A stretch of 64,000 nucleotides of DNA from Prorocentrum cordatum (lineage: Eukaryota; Sar; Dinophyceae; Prorocentrales; Prorocentraceae): positions 651,501 to 715,500 of the forward strand of contig CAUYUJ010020727.1 in NCBI GenBank assembly GCA_963575745.1, given 5' to 3'. Positions 52,603 through 61,618 of the stretch are shown piece by piece (position 1 is the first letter of the stretch; each line of letters starts with the position of its first letter). The position numbers were made by a program, and so were the translations under genes. Below the pieces are notes generated by a model. The model was not told the DNA's origin, ran no database searches, and saw only the letters and a list, made by a program, of their open reading frames with translations.

Positions 52603-52834
52603 GAGGAACGCCAGGCGAGGAATAAACTTCAGGAGCGGGATGCCGCTGCGCCCGCGCCGAGGGACAGCTCTCGCGATCGATTACTTCGGCCCGCGAGCGC
52701 CCGTGACCATGCTTCAGGGGATGATGAGCGTCGGACCGAGAGCATTGAATCGATTTGTAGGGAAGTGTCCGGTGAAACGCCGGGCCCGCCATAACGACAC
52801 GTCTGGTGATGCGACAGGGAGGAGTTATCTATGA
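51239..52834 (+). CDS. Cys-rich coiled-coil Gag-like ORF interrupted by TAG at 51683
   Basis: Part 1 (148 codons) has a Cys cluster: CANYGLRCAVV, CPDSSGQCKQPDCCECSDIC, GLCNRDLSCPTC. It ends KRDLAEMREQLRQS then TAG. In the same frame the coiled coil simply continues (LQQQAAAAPQLERDQQAMAN) for over 200 residues of Ala/Glu/Arg/Gln heptads, followed by a second Cys cluster (CYLCSKMVARDCTSCITGIC) and a basic tail containing an (AG)n-encoded Arg-Glu run. TAG replaces what context suggests was a Gln codon. Coiled coil plus Cys clusters and no enzyme domain fit a retroelement Gag-like protein, but no family is firmly recognised. The 3' end shares a repeat with 46.98 kb. Confidence 0.5.
52559..52598. 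repeat. (GA)20 dinucleotide repeat
   Basis: Forty bases of alternating GA within the preceding ORF; it encodes the Arg-Glu run. Confidence 0.97.
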
Positions 52835-52919
52835 GGATGGGGGGGGGGGCAAGCTAGGTGCGCAAGTGTCTTAACAGACGATTTGCACCTTTTCCTCCAA
52901 TCTCTTACCATGGCGTAGA

Positions 52920-53131
52920 TATTCTCTCTATTCGCAAAGTCGGATGTCGCAGCGTGGCATATGTAGCATTCCATGGCGTAGCATGGCATTGAATATCAAC
53001 GCGTAGCATGACACAGCATGGCGTGACACTGCGTAGTCAAGTACTGCATATCACAGCATTGCAGCTGAAGGCATGGCATCGCACAGCGGAGCGCACCATA
53101 GCATTGCGTTGCGTGCCATGGCATGGCGCTG
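52920..53131. repeat. Decayed GCATG/GTAGCAT short repeat
   Basis: Repeated GCATGGC, GTAGCAT and GCATTGC elements with irregular spacing of 5-12 bp. No coding content. Confidence 0.75.
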
Positions 53132-53340
53132 GAAATGAGGCTAGCGCTGCGGCGGGAGCACGATTCGGAACGAGCAGAAGCGCGGAAATGAGGCCAGCGC
53201 TGCAACGGGAGCGCGATTCGGAACGAGCGGAAACGCGGAAATGAGGTCAGCGACGCAGTGGGAGCACGATTCGGAACGGGCGGAAGCCCGAAAATGAGGC
53301 CAACCGTGTAGCGGGAGCAACATTTTGAAGGACCCGAAAA
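53132..53340 (+). repeat. Four tandem copies of a 53-bp unit
   Basis: Units starting GAAATGAGG lie at 53132, 53185, 53238 and 53291 (the last diverged and truncated), each containing GGGAGCACGATTCGGAAC or a close variant. The period is exactly 53 bp for the first three. Confidence 0.95.
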
Positions 53341-55980
53341 AAACGGATGTGTAAAAACACGTACGAAAGACCAGCTCGCTGGAAGTCTGTGTGTAAAGAA
53401 CAGTACGCGGAGGGAGGCAGAGTCAGGGGAGAGAAGGGAGTAGTATTCGTAGTGTGTAATTGTGAAGAGGAGGAGGACGAGGGGGGAGGAGGAAGAGGAG
53501 GAGGAGGAGGAGGAGGAGGAGGAGGAGGGAGAGGAGGAGAACGACGATCACCACGACGATGACGTCGCCAACAAGCGGGCCCTGCCCAGCCGCGGCGAGG
53601 TGCTGAAACGTCCACGGGCGGCGCCGACGCTGGCGTCCAGGGCCGCCTGACGGTGACCTCCAGCCCGTTTCGCGACATCCGTCTGAAGGACCTTGGGGTC
53701 GGGCCTCCTTCCTAGATCATGCCTCCCTCCTCCTCCTCCTGCTTTTCCTTCTCATCCTCCCTCCTCCATGCCCCCTCCCAATTAATAAGAACAGCGCAAT
53801 GGGCATGGACGGGGGGGAGGGGCAGGATGTCAGATATGGCACGAGCGCACCTAGCTTGCCTCTCCCCCTTATCCCTCCTCCTCCTCCTCCTCCTCCTCCT
53901 CCTCCTCCTCCTCCTCCCTCCTCCCCCTCCTCCTCCTCCTCCTCCTCCTCCTCCTCCTCCTCCTCCTCCTCCTCCCCCCGCGCAAGCTGGGGGCCCGGTG
54001 AGCACATCGGGATAGCCGGGGAGCCCCTGCCAGCGGAGCTGGTGGTCGGTGCTGCTTGTATCGGCAGGGTAGAAAATGAACCAGCGACCATCCGCAGGAT
54101 AGGCGGAGGGTGGAGGGGGGGCTTGGGCGCCCAGGCCCCCTGGGGGTCCCTCCCCTGGGAGGGGGTGGTGCATCGGGCGGTTCGGGCTCGGGATGCCCCA
54201 AGTGGCCAGGCCCACCTGGCTCGGGGTCATTGGGCTCGTCCTGGTGTCCCTCCTCTTCCTGGGGTCCCCTCGGGGGGCGGGCTGGAGATCAAGCCCAAGC
54301 TTGCGACGCGCGCCCGCAGGGTCCACTGGACCGCATTGCGGCGGCACCCCTCGGCTGATCCGAGGGCGCGGCGAGGTGCAGGAAGCGGGGGCCCGACTGC
54401 TGGCGCGGGAGGCCCCTGGCCCCCAGGGCAGCGTGGCTGCGCGGCGCTTCCGGTGCGGCCACGTCACGCCCTGGGGTCTTTTGGCCTTGGCTGCCCTACT
54501 AGGGGGGCTGCTTAGGCCTGCTGGGGGTCCCTGCGGCGCGGGGCCTTCCATTACGTGGCTGAGTTTTTGTTCGCGGGGCCTCCCCTCGAGCAGTGCGGCC
54601 CCGCAAGCCTCAAGGCTCCATTGTGTTCGAAGAGCTGCGGGCGTCCTCTCCGCATAATCCTGCACCGTATTCCTCCTCCTCCTTTTCCTCCTCCTCCTCC
54701 GCCTCCTCCTCCTCCTTGGCCTCCCGCGGCATGAAATAATGCGGCCCTCTTTCTGGCACTATCTTCTGCGTATATGTGGGCCCGATATTGCGTAGTAGGT
54801 TGAAGAGGGCGCGAGGAGGAGCAGGAGGAAGAGGATGATGAGGAGGAGGAGGAGGACGACGAGGAGAAGAAGGAGGAAAAGGAGGAGGAGGAGGAGATTG
54901 TGTGGAGGAGGAGGAGGAGGGAGGAGGAGGAGGAGGAGGAGGAGGAGGAGGAGGAGGAGGAGGAGGCGTGAGGAGTTGGAGGAGGAACATGAGGGGGAGG
55001 AGGAGGCGTGAGGAGGAGGAGGAGGAGGAGGAGGAAGAGGAGGAGGAGGAGAGGAGGAGGAGGAGGAGGAGGAGGAGGAGGAGAGGAGAGGAGAGGACAG
55101 GAGAGGAGAGGAGAGGAGAGAATGAGGACGAGGAGTAGGAGGACCAGGAGGAGGAGGCGGAGGAGGAGGAGGTCAGAGAGGGATGGAAGACGGCGGTGGA
55201 CAGAAGTGTCCGCCCTTTTGCTGTCCTTTCCTTGAGGAGCCAGGGGGCGCTGATGTAGCAAAGACGTCCTCTTGAGGAGGGACGATGTACGAGCTACCAT
55301 TTCACCTTGATGCATGTCTCCCGCACGCGCACTTTCCAAGCTATTCGGAGACGAAACGGGGAGGCGCGAGGAGGAGAAGGAGGAGGAGGAGGAGGAGGAG
55401 GCAGAGGAGGAGGAGAAGGAGGTGGAGGAGGGGGGATGATGAGGAGGAGGGTGGAGGGGGAGGAGGAGGAGGAGGGGAGGAGGAGGAGGAGGAGGAGGAG
55501 GAGGAGGAGGAGGAGGAGGAGGAGGAGGAGGAGGAGAGGAGGAGGAGGAGGAGGAGGAGGAGGAGGAGGAGGAGGAGGAGGAAGAGGATATTGGGAGGAG
55601 GGGGAGGAGGAGAAGGAGGAGGAGGAGGAGGAGGATGAAGAGGAGGGGGAGGAGGAGGGGAAGGAGCAGGAGGAAAAGGAGGAGGGAGGAGGAGGATCAG
55701 GAGGAGGAGGAGGATGAGGAGGAGATTGTGTTCAGGAGGAGGAGGCGGAGGAGAGGCGGAGGAGGAGGAGGAGGAGGGGGGGGAGGAGGAGGAGGAGGAG
55801 GGGAGGAGGAGGAGGAGGAGGAGGAGGAGGAGGAGGAGGAGGCGGAGTCGGAGGCGGAGGAGGAGGAGGAGGAGGAGGAGGAGGAGGAGGAGGAGGAGGA
55901 GGAGGACGAGGAGGAGGAGGAGGGGGGCGTGAAAGCGAGAGTGCTGGATAGCCCAGCGTTTGCCCCTCGTCTCACTTGTT
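53341..55980. repeat. Long GGA/CTC triplet arrays with GC-rich spacer
   Basis: GGA-rich 53462-53535, CTC-rich 53875-53985, CTC-rich 54665-54720, GGA-rich 54785-55195 and GGA-rich 55365-55930, the last over 550 bases of almost pure purine on the + strand. Nt 54000-54660 between arrays is GC-rich with no supported gene. Glu/Arg/Gly-rich frames on + and Ser/Pro-rich frames on - are artefacts. The array ends about 100 bp before the copia-type primer site and may include the 5' LTR, whose start I cannot define. Confidence 0.85.
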
Positions 55981-56073
55981 TCTTATCCGTAAGCATTGCG
56001 GTTCCCAGGGCCCTTGAGTCCCAGGCGACATACGGGACATATCAGCGCGTATCTCAGAAGTTGCATCTTCACA

Positions 56074-56089
56074 TTGGTAGCAGGAGCTG
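56074..56089 (+). promoter_or_regulatory. Primer-binding-site-like sequence of copia element
   Basis: TTGGTAGCAGGAGCTG resembles the TGGTATCAGAGC primer site complementary to initiator-Met tRNA used by many copia elements, with small differences. It follows CTTCACA, which would be the 5' LTR end (LTRs end in CA). It lies 157 bp before the gag start. Confidence 0.5.
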
Positions 56090-56245
56090 TTCGACCCACG
56101 GACACGCCTTCGCAGCATCGAAGAGAAGCCGCTCGTAGCATCGAGAGAAGCAGCTCGCGGCATCGAGTTCGGCGGACAGACCGCCACACATTAACAAGTA
56201 CGAGGCGGGAGATCTACAGGGATATCTACAGCAGGACCGGCAAGG

Positions 56246-57403
56246 ATGGCGCCCAAGGTGGACCCGTCCGACGAAGCAGCAGAAGGTGAGGAAGGACGTA
56301 CCCAGCAGCAGGGAGGACCACGCTTTCCAGCTCCCGCCTTCGACCCACAGACGACGACGATGAAGGATTACAGGAGGCGAGTGGCGATATTCAAGATAAG
56401 GACCAGACTGCCCCTTGAGAGGCAGGCCGCGGAGCTCTACGCAGAACTGAAGTGCGACGCCTGGATTCATGCAGAGGACCTCGACCCGACGGAGCTTCAT
56501 AATGACGAAGGGGTCCAAGTGCTGCTCGACTTCCTAGCATATAAGTTCGACGACGAGAAGGTGATGGAGCTTGGGTCCGAGCTCAAGACTTTCTTCACTC
56601 GCATGCGCCGCGACAGCGGCGAAGAGATCAGGGCTTTCATCAACCGCTTCGACACGCAGGCTTCGAGACTTAAGACAATGCAGATCGAGATCCCAGATCA
56701 GGAGCTGGCGTGGTTGTTCATGTGGTGGCTTGGCCTGCCGCCAGATCGAGAAGCTGGAGTGCTGAACGCCAATCAGAATAAATACGAGCTCAAGCCTTTA
56801 CAGAAGCAAACGTTGCTTAACATGAAGGACGCCAAAGCACTGGACATGCGCAACCCCCGGATGCCAGCACCCATGACACCACTCGCGCCCAGAGGTCCAC
56901 CAGCACGACCTCGACGATGGGGCGCTCACATCACCGAGAACGACGAAGGGGAGGATCTCGAGGTGTACGGGACCCAGGTGGACGACGATGACCTGCCGGA
57001 GGAGTTACTTGAGGAGCACGAGGAAGCGGAGGCTGAAGTTTACAAGTTGGAGAACATGCTCGCCCGAGCGAAGGACAAGCAAAACTACGCCAAGCAAGCT
57101 GGAGGATTTGATCATAGAGATCGGCCACCTGGGCGCGGACCTGGTAAAGGACCTGGCGGAAAAGGCAGTCCTGGATGCGGCAAGGGGCCGGGCGGCAAGG
57201 GCTCGGACCGCATCAAGAAGCTAAAGGCGAGGACTCACTGCGCAGTGTGCCAGAAGCTGGGTCACTGGAAGGGCGACCCCGAGTGTACAGGAGCGCCAAG
57301 TAAGGCGCACATGACGACTGCCGACGACCATGGCGATGACGACCAGGGGTCAGAGCAGTATCTCACGAGCTGGAGCAGCAGGGAGAAGCAGATCGAGAAG
57401 TAG
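56246..57403 (+). CDS. gag: Copia Gag with zinc knuckle
   Basis: 385 residues from ATG 56246. A helical capsid-like core spans about residues 30-210 (MKDYRRRVAIFKIRTRLP, VLLDFLAYKFDDEKVMELG, AFINRFDTQASRLKTMQIEI, LAWLFMWWLGLPPDREAG), like Ty1/copia Gag. An acidic and then coiled segment follows (EELLEEHEEAEAEVYKLENM), a Gly/Lys-rich basic stretch, and a zinc knuckle CAVCQKLGHWKGDPEC (332-347; Cys-x2-Cys-x4-His-x6-Cys, the GHW-GDPEC form I recall from dinoflagellate elements). It packages element RNA. The frame ends at TAG 57401-57403 and continues open in the same frame into protease, so the TAG either regulates Gag:Pol ratio by readthrough or is a mutation. Confidence 0.85.
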   Translation: MAPKVDPSDEAAEGEEGRTQQQGGPRFPAPAFDPQTTTMKDYRRRVAIFKIRTRLPLERQAAELYAELKCDAWIHAEDLDPTELHNDEGVQVLLDFLAYKFDDEKVMELGSELKTFFTRMRRDSGEEIRAFINRFDTQASRLKTMQIEIPDQELAWLFMWWLGLPPDREAGVLNANQNKYELKPLQKQTLLNMKDAKALDMRNPRMPAPMTPLAPRGPPARPRRWGAHITENDEGEDLEVYGTQVDDDDLPEELLEEHEEAEAEVYKLENMLARAKDKQNYAKQAGGFDHRDRPPGRGPGKGPGGKGSPGCGKGPGGKGSDRIKKLKARTHCAVCQKLGHWKGDPECTGAPSKAHMTTADDHGDDDQGSEQYLTSWSSREKQIEK

Positions 57404-58066
57404 ACGTTCTTCATCAACGACCACGTGCTGATGACCGGCACGGGCAGCGTGAACGTTATCATGGCTACGAAAGAGGAGCTGCCGCAGCAGTGCGGCGGCA
57501 AACTGCTACCAGACTCGTGCTGCGCCAAGTCCGTTGGAGGACAGGTTTGGCATGGCGACATCAAGAAGCGGCTCGCGAGGGCGGGCCTCAAGCCGATCGC
57601 GCTTGACGAACATGAAGTTTTCAGGTTCGGCGCTGGGAAGCCAGTCATGGGCGCGATTGGAGCGCTGGTGCCGCTCGCAGCGCGCGGACGTCCCTTCGCG
57701 CTAAGAATGCCCATCGCGCCGCGCCTGGCCCCCGCGCTGCTGTCACAGAAGGCTCTTGGTAAGCTGGGGGCAGTGCGCGACCATGAGGTGGAGGCTGGCG
57801 AGGGCGCCATGACGTTCAAGAAGCTGGGAGTCTCCAACCTCGAGCTCGGGCAGACCAAGAGCGGACATCCGAGTTTCGATGTGCTGGAGTTCGACGGGGC
57901 TCACATTTCCACCATGGCTCCAGACCTGAGCCCCAGCCAGACAGAGATCAGGCTGCTTCCGCCATCAGCGCTGGTGGAAAGAACTCGAGCGGAGCCCCCA
58001 TCATCATCGCTCGCAGGATCATCGCGCTATGGAGGCCTCCCAAGAACAGGTACGAGATATTCCTAG
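57404..58066 (+). CDS. Copia aspartic protease region
   Basis: In frame with gag beyond its TAG. FFINDHVLMTGTGSVNVIMA precedes LPDSCCAKSVGGQVW (nt about 57506-57550). The Asp-Ser-Cys-Cys-Ala-Lys-Ser core stands where retroviral-type proteases have Asp-Ser/Thr-Gly-Ala, with the Gly changed. It is followed by FRFGAGKPVMGAIGALVPL, a flap-like strand pattern, and LRMPIAPRLAPALLSQKALG, the second hydrophobic core with the usual Leu-Leu-Ser/Leu-Gly. It would cut the polyprotein. After about 57940 the frame loses similarity and stops at TAG 58064-58066. Confidence 0.65.
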   Translation, partial: TFFINDHVLMTGTGSVNVIMATKEELPQQCGGKLLPDSCCAKSVGGQVWHGDIKKRLARAGLKPIALDEHEVFRFGAGKPVMGAIGALVPLAARGRPFALRMPIAPRLAPALLSQKALGKLGAVRDHEVEAGEGAMTFKKLGVSNLELGQTKSGHPSFDVLEFDGAHISTMAPDLSPSQTEIRLLPPSALVERTRAEPPSSSLAGSSRYGGLPRTGTRYS

Positions 58067-58953
58067 TGGGCCTCCAACGGGACCCCAAGGGGCCCCGCGC
58101 CAACCACGTCAAGAGCGACCCGAATCACGAGGAGCCAAGCTTCAACATCATGAGGGATCCGAATCAGCACGAGCTAAACTTCAACGGCTGCGAGAGCGAT
58201 CCGAATCACTGCGAACTAAACTTCAGAAAGCCTCAGGAGCACCCCAACGAGAACCCTGCACGGACCAGTCTCGGAAACGGATAAGCGTGCCGAAGTACAG
58301 ATGCCTATGCAACAGCAGCGAGCACCGGCACCAGCGAAATGAGTGCGATTCCACATAACGGACGATGGTGAAACAGTTCGGCCCCAGCCAAATATGGTTC
58401 AAACCGTTTCGGGTGATTCTCAAGATCAGTGTTTCCATTCGTGCGCGGATGCCTCTCAGCGTGCTGGGATGGATCCAGGGTTGGGACATCCTCGATGTCA
58501 GCGCCAACAAGAAGTGCAACACCGTAGCGCCGATGCGCTGGAAGCAGATTTTTCAAGCTGGTGTTCTTAGCCATCGCGATGACCAGGCACCCGACGGTGG
58601 CCATCATCTTCCACAACGGGCGCCGCCACGGCCAGGAGGAGATCCTCTGGAGGCAGGCCGAGGCACCAGCACCCAGACGACTACTACCACTGGGGACTAC
58701 GGTCAAGGTGGAGTTGCAGGAGGAGATGAAGAGCAACGGGCTGGAGTTCCAAGGCCTGGGCTGCAGAGAGATGCGCGTGATCCTCAGCGAGCAACGGATC
58801 GAGAACGGCCAGAGCCGCAGAGGAGCTCGAGCTGCAGATCCAGACCTCCGAGGACTCGCCAAGAAGTCACGAGCAGAGTTGGTCTAGCTGGCCAGGAAAC
58901 GCAACGTGAAAGTGACCGACGACATGCTCAAAGACAAAAGCGTGTGTTTGTAG
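58067..58953 (+). pseudogene. Frame-scrambled protease-integrase linker
   Basis: Two overlapping frames (58029-58358 and 58066-58284) carry a charged, repetitive linker (ERSESLRTKLQ-like). From 58561 the frame that later encodes integrase reads protein-like (VKVELQEEMKSNGLEFQGLG) but contains TAG at 58885 and 58951. The best frame changes at least twice, so no intact protein crosses this part. Confidence 0.5.
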
Positions 58954-60750
58954 CTGGGACAGACACCGAGAGCAGTCAAGAAGGAAGAGACCAAGGACGA
59001 GGTACCGCTGCTTACGACTTCGAAGGTTGCTTCAGCGACCAGGAGTGCCTCCTTGGCCTGTCGGAGCTCAGGAAGGGAGCAACGAGCAAGACCAGTGGGG
59101 CCACAGCCCTCGGAAGATTCAGAGAGCGACGAACCGCCAACCAGGAGAAGGAGCTCATCGATCAGCGACATGGTTACTGCAGCAGAATACATCGGCGCAG
59201 AGGAGGACCAGACTTGGGAGATGATAGTTCCGAAGGGGCAGGAAACAGTAAAAGAAAAGCGCGAGGTGAAGCCGGGGCAGATCAAGCGCTACAAGGACAT
59301 GATCAAGGATACCGTCAGCTTCCTGACGTGGCAGACCACGATCCTTGGCACCTTGCTGGCGAAGCCGCTCTCCTCGGTAGGCAAGGCTATCGTGCAGGAT
59401 CTCTGCGACGTGTTCAACGTTAAGACCGACCCGAGCTACGACTTGATGCAGATCTTCGCAGGTGAGGCCGTCGTCTCAGAGGAGTTCAGTCGAGCCGGAC
59501 TCAAGGTGTGCGAGCCCATTGATCAGATCTACAACTACAACCTGCGAAGCGCCCAAGGTCGGCAAGAGATTCTACAGCTCTACCGCACATGCAGGCCGAA
59601 GCTCCTAAAGTTGGAGCATCCCTGCGCACTCTGGACGCAACTTACCAGGGTGAACTATCGAGGCGAAGCTAAACATCAACAACTACGTCGCCAGCGTCTT
59701 CGAGATCGTCCCCTACTAGACTTCGTGGAGGAGATCGGTATGATGCAGCTGAACAGCAAGCGAGACATCCTGTTCGAAAATCTCTCGACGTCGGAGGTAT
59801 TCGAGCAGTCCCAGATCAAGCGTTTAAAGGAACATCCCCGGGTGAAAGATGTGAAGGTCGACATGTGCCAGTTCAACCTACGACGCCAGCAGTCTAATGG
59901 AATGGTCAAGAAGCCGACGAAGCTCTTGGTCTCTAATGACTCCTACGTCAAGCGGCTGAGCAGGCAATGCGACGGACGTCACCCGCATCACCAACTGGAA
60001 GGAGCTCACTACACACGCAAGGCAGGACGATACACCAGAGAGTTCGCGAAGGCAGTCTTGCAGGCGTACCAGCACAGCAACATGAACTACATGATGGAGA
60101 ACGGAGTCTACGCGACCGGCGACTTGATGGATCCCATGGGTGGCGAATCGGACGAGTGGTTCTACTACGAGAACGTGGGCGACTTCACCGAGATACCTGT
60201 CAAGTTGCCAGATGGACCTGACTGGAGCCGCGCAGGCAGAAGAAGGGTCGTAGACGTCGAGACCGACACGGTGGTGCAGGACTTCGAGAAGGCCGATGTC
60301 ACCACGGATTTGATCAAGCCGAAGTTGGATCGCACTGCCAAGCTGAATATTCAGCCATGGTACAAGCCAGAACCTGTTGCAGAGGACATCGGAGCCAAGG
60401 CCGTCCAGTTTGGACCTGGAAGTTCAGAGTGCTCAAGCAAGGACCTCGCAGCTCTACGACAACTTGACCAGAACTTGGGCCACCCCAGCAACGAGGATCT
60501 TGCCATATCGTTGAGATTTTCAGGATGCAGACCAGAGGTAGTGAAGGCCGCGAAGTCACTACGATGCGCGACGTGCATGAGCAAGGTACGGAAGAAAATC
60601 GCGAGACCAGCTAGACTTTCCCACGCAGCCGACTTCAATGAACAGATTGGTTTGGATTGTTTCACGATCAAGGATGTTGACGGTCAGTCATGGGATTTCT
60701 TTATCGGTGGTGGATTTAGGTACGACGTTTCACGTTGTGGGCATGATTGA
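58954..60750 (+). CDS. Pol segment ending in the integrase zinc domain and first catalytic Asp
   Basis: Open for about 600 codons. A long N-terminal part of unknown role (for example MQIFAGEAVVSEEFSRAGLK, DFVEEIGMMQLNSKRDILFE) precedes the integrase HHCC-like region LRQLDQNLGHPSNEDLAISL, then LRCATC. Next comes the start of the catalytic core, FNEQIGLDCFTIKDVDGQSW, with the first Asp of the DDE triad. The frame then runs out (stop at 60750) because the rest of the core is one base out of frame from about 60700. Integrase would insert element cDNA into the genome. Confidence 0.7.
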   Translation: MGQTPRAVKKEETKDEVPLLTTSKVASATRSASLACRSSGREQRARPVGPQPSEDSESDEPPTRRRSSSISDMVTAAEYIGAEEDQTWEMIVPKGQETVKEKREVKPGQIKRYKDMIKDTVSFLTWQTTILGTLLAKPLSSVGKAIVQDLCDVFNVKTDPSYDLMQIFAGEAVVSEEFSRAGLKVCEPIDQIYNYNLRSAQGRQEILQLYRTCRPKLLKLEHPCALWTQLTRVNYRGEAKHQQLRRQRLRDRPLLDFVEEIGMMQLNSKRDILFENLSTSEVFEQSQIKRLKEHPRVKDVKVDMCQFNLRRQQSNGMVKKPTKLLVSNDSYVKRLSRQCDGRHPHHQLEGAHYTRKAGRYTREFAKAVLQAYQHSNMNYMMENGVYATGDLMDPMGGESDEWFYYENVGDFTEIPVKLPDGPDWSRAGRRRVVDVETDTVVQDFEKADVTTDLIKPKLDRTAKLNIQPWYKPEPVAEDIGAKAVQFGPGSSECSSKDLAALRQLDQNLGHPSNEDLAISLRFSGCRPEVVKAAKSLRCATCMSKVRKKIARPARLSHAADFNEQIGLDCFTIKDVDGQSWDFFIGGGFRYDVSRCGHD

Positions 60751-61606
60751 AAGTCATCATTCGCAAGTCCTGGTTAAGGTGTTCACTCAGATATGGACAA
60801 GCTTAGCAGGACCACCAGCAAGTGCAGTCGTGGATTTGGAGCGTGGATTTGGTTCGGTCTTTCAGGATATGCTTGATAAGTTCCATTGCGCGGTCGTTCC
60901 AGTGGCCGGTCAGGCAGCGTGGCAACACGGACGGACTGAACGCCAAGGAGGTTGGTGGAAGGAGTTGGCCGAGAGAACCATTTCGCACACCGCGGCCTCA
61001 GGTGAGTCCGACATGCGCATCATCGCTTCCGTGGTCACGGTTGCCAAGAATGCACTACGACGTCAATGTGGTTTCAGTCCAGAACAGTGGGTTTTCGGCA
61101 AGAGCGCGCGACTACCAGCTGATCTAGTGGACGGAGCTCACCATGACGCAGCGCATGCAGGAGCCGAACTACAACCGATGGAACGACAGCTTAAGATGCG
61201 GACCGCCGCCCGCAAGGCTTTCATGGAAATGCAGAACGATATCACGCTACGCAAGGCACTACTGGGCCGTGCCCGCGTGCACCCCCATCCGCTTGAGCAA
61301 GGTGACTTTTGTTTCTACTACCGCCAGCTCAAGAAGGGCTCGATCAAGAAGGGCACCTGGTTGGGACCAGCAGTGATCCTGGGGAAACAAGGCCAGAACT
61401 ACTGGATACCGCACGGTGGTTTCACCAAGCTCGTAGCCCCAGAGCACATTCGGCCAGTTACTACTGAAGAAGTCTGGTGGCCGGGAATAGACGATCAGCA
61501 TGGAGAGGCCCTCGACCAGCTTCAGCGACTAAGCCGCGACACAGACGCCAGCGCCGACATGGAGTACGAAGATCTTCGAGGAGAACAACCACCGCCAGCA
61601 GCATAA
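60700..61606 (+). CDS. Copia integrase core and C-terminal part
   Basis: The frame is open from 60638, but similarity starts at about 60700: VVDLGTTFHVVGMIESHHSQ. The second catalytic Asp is in SAVVDLERGFGSVF and the catalytic Glu in GRTERQGGWWKELAERT, giving a complete DDE core together with the previous frame. The C-terminal part (LEQGDFCFYYRQLKKGSIKK, GTWLGPAVILGKQGQNYWI) matches the GKGY-like SH3 region of copia integrase. It ends at three consecutive TAA codons (61604-61612) before the RT frame, which is in the same reading frame. Confidence 0.85.
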
Positions 61607-61618
61607 TAATAACAAGTT

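Noticed and set aside
27955-58953. Reassignment of TAG to glutamine as the general code
   Set aside because: TAG also stands at natural ends (27955-27957), and the interrupted frames carry other damage such as frameshifts, so mutation is the simpler reading.
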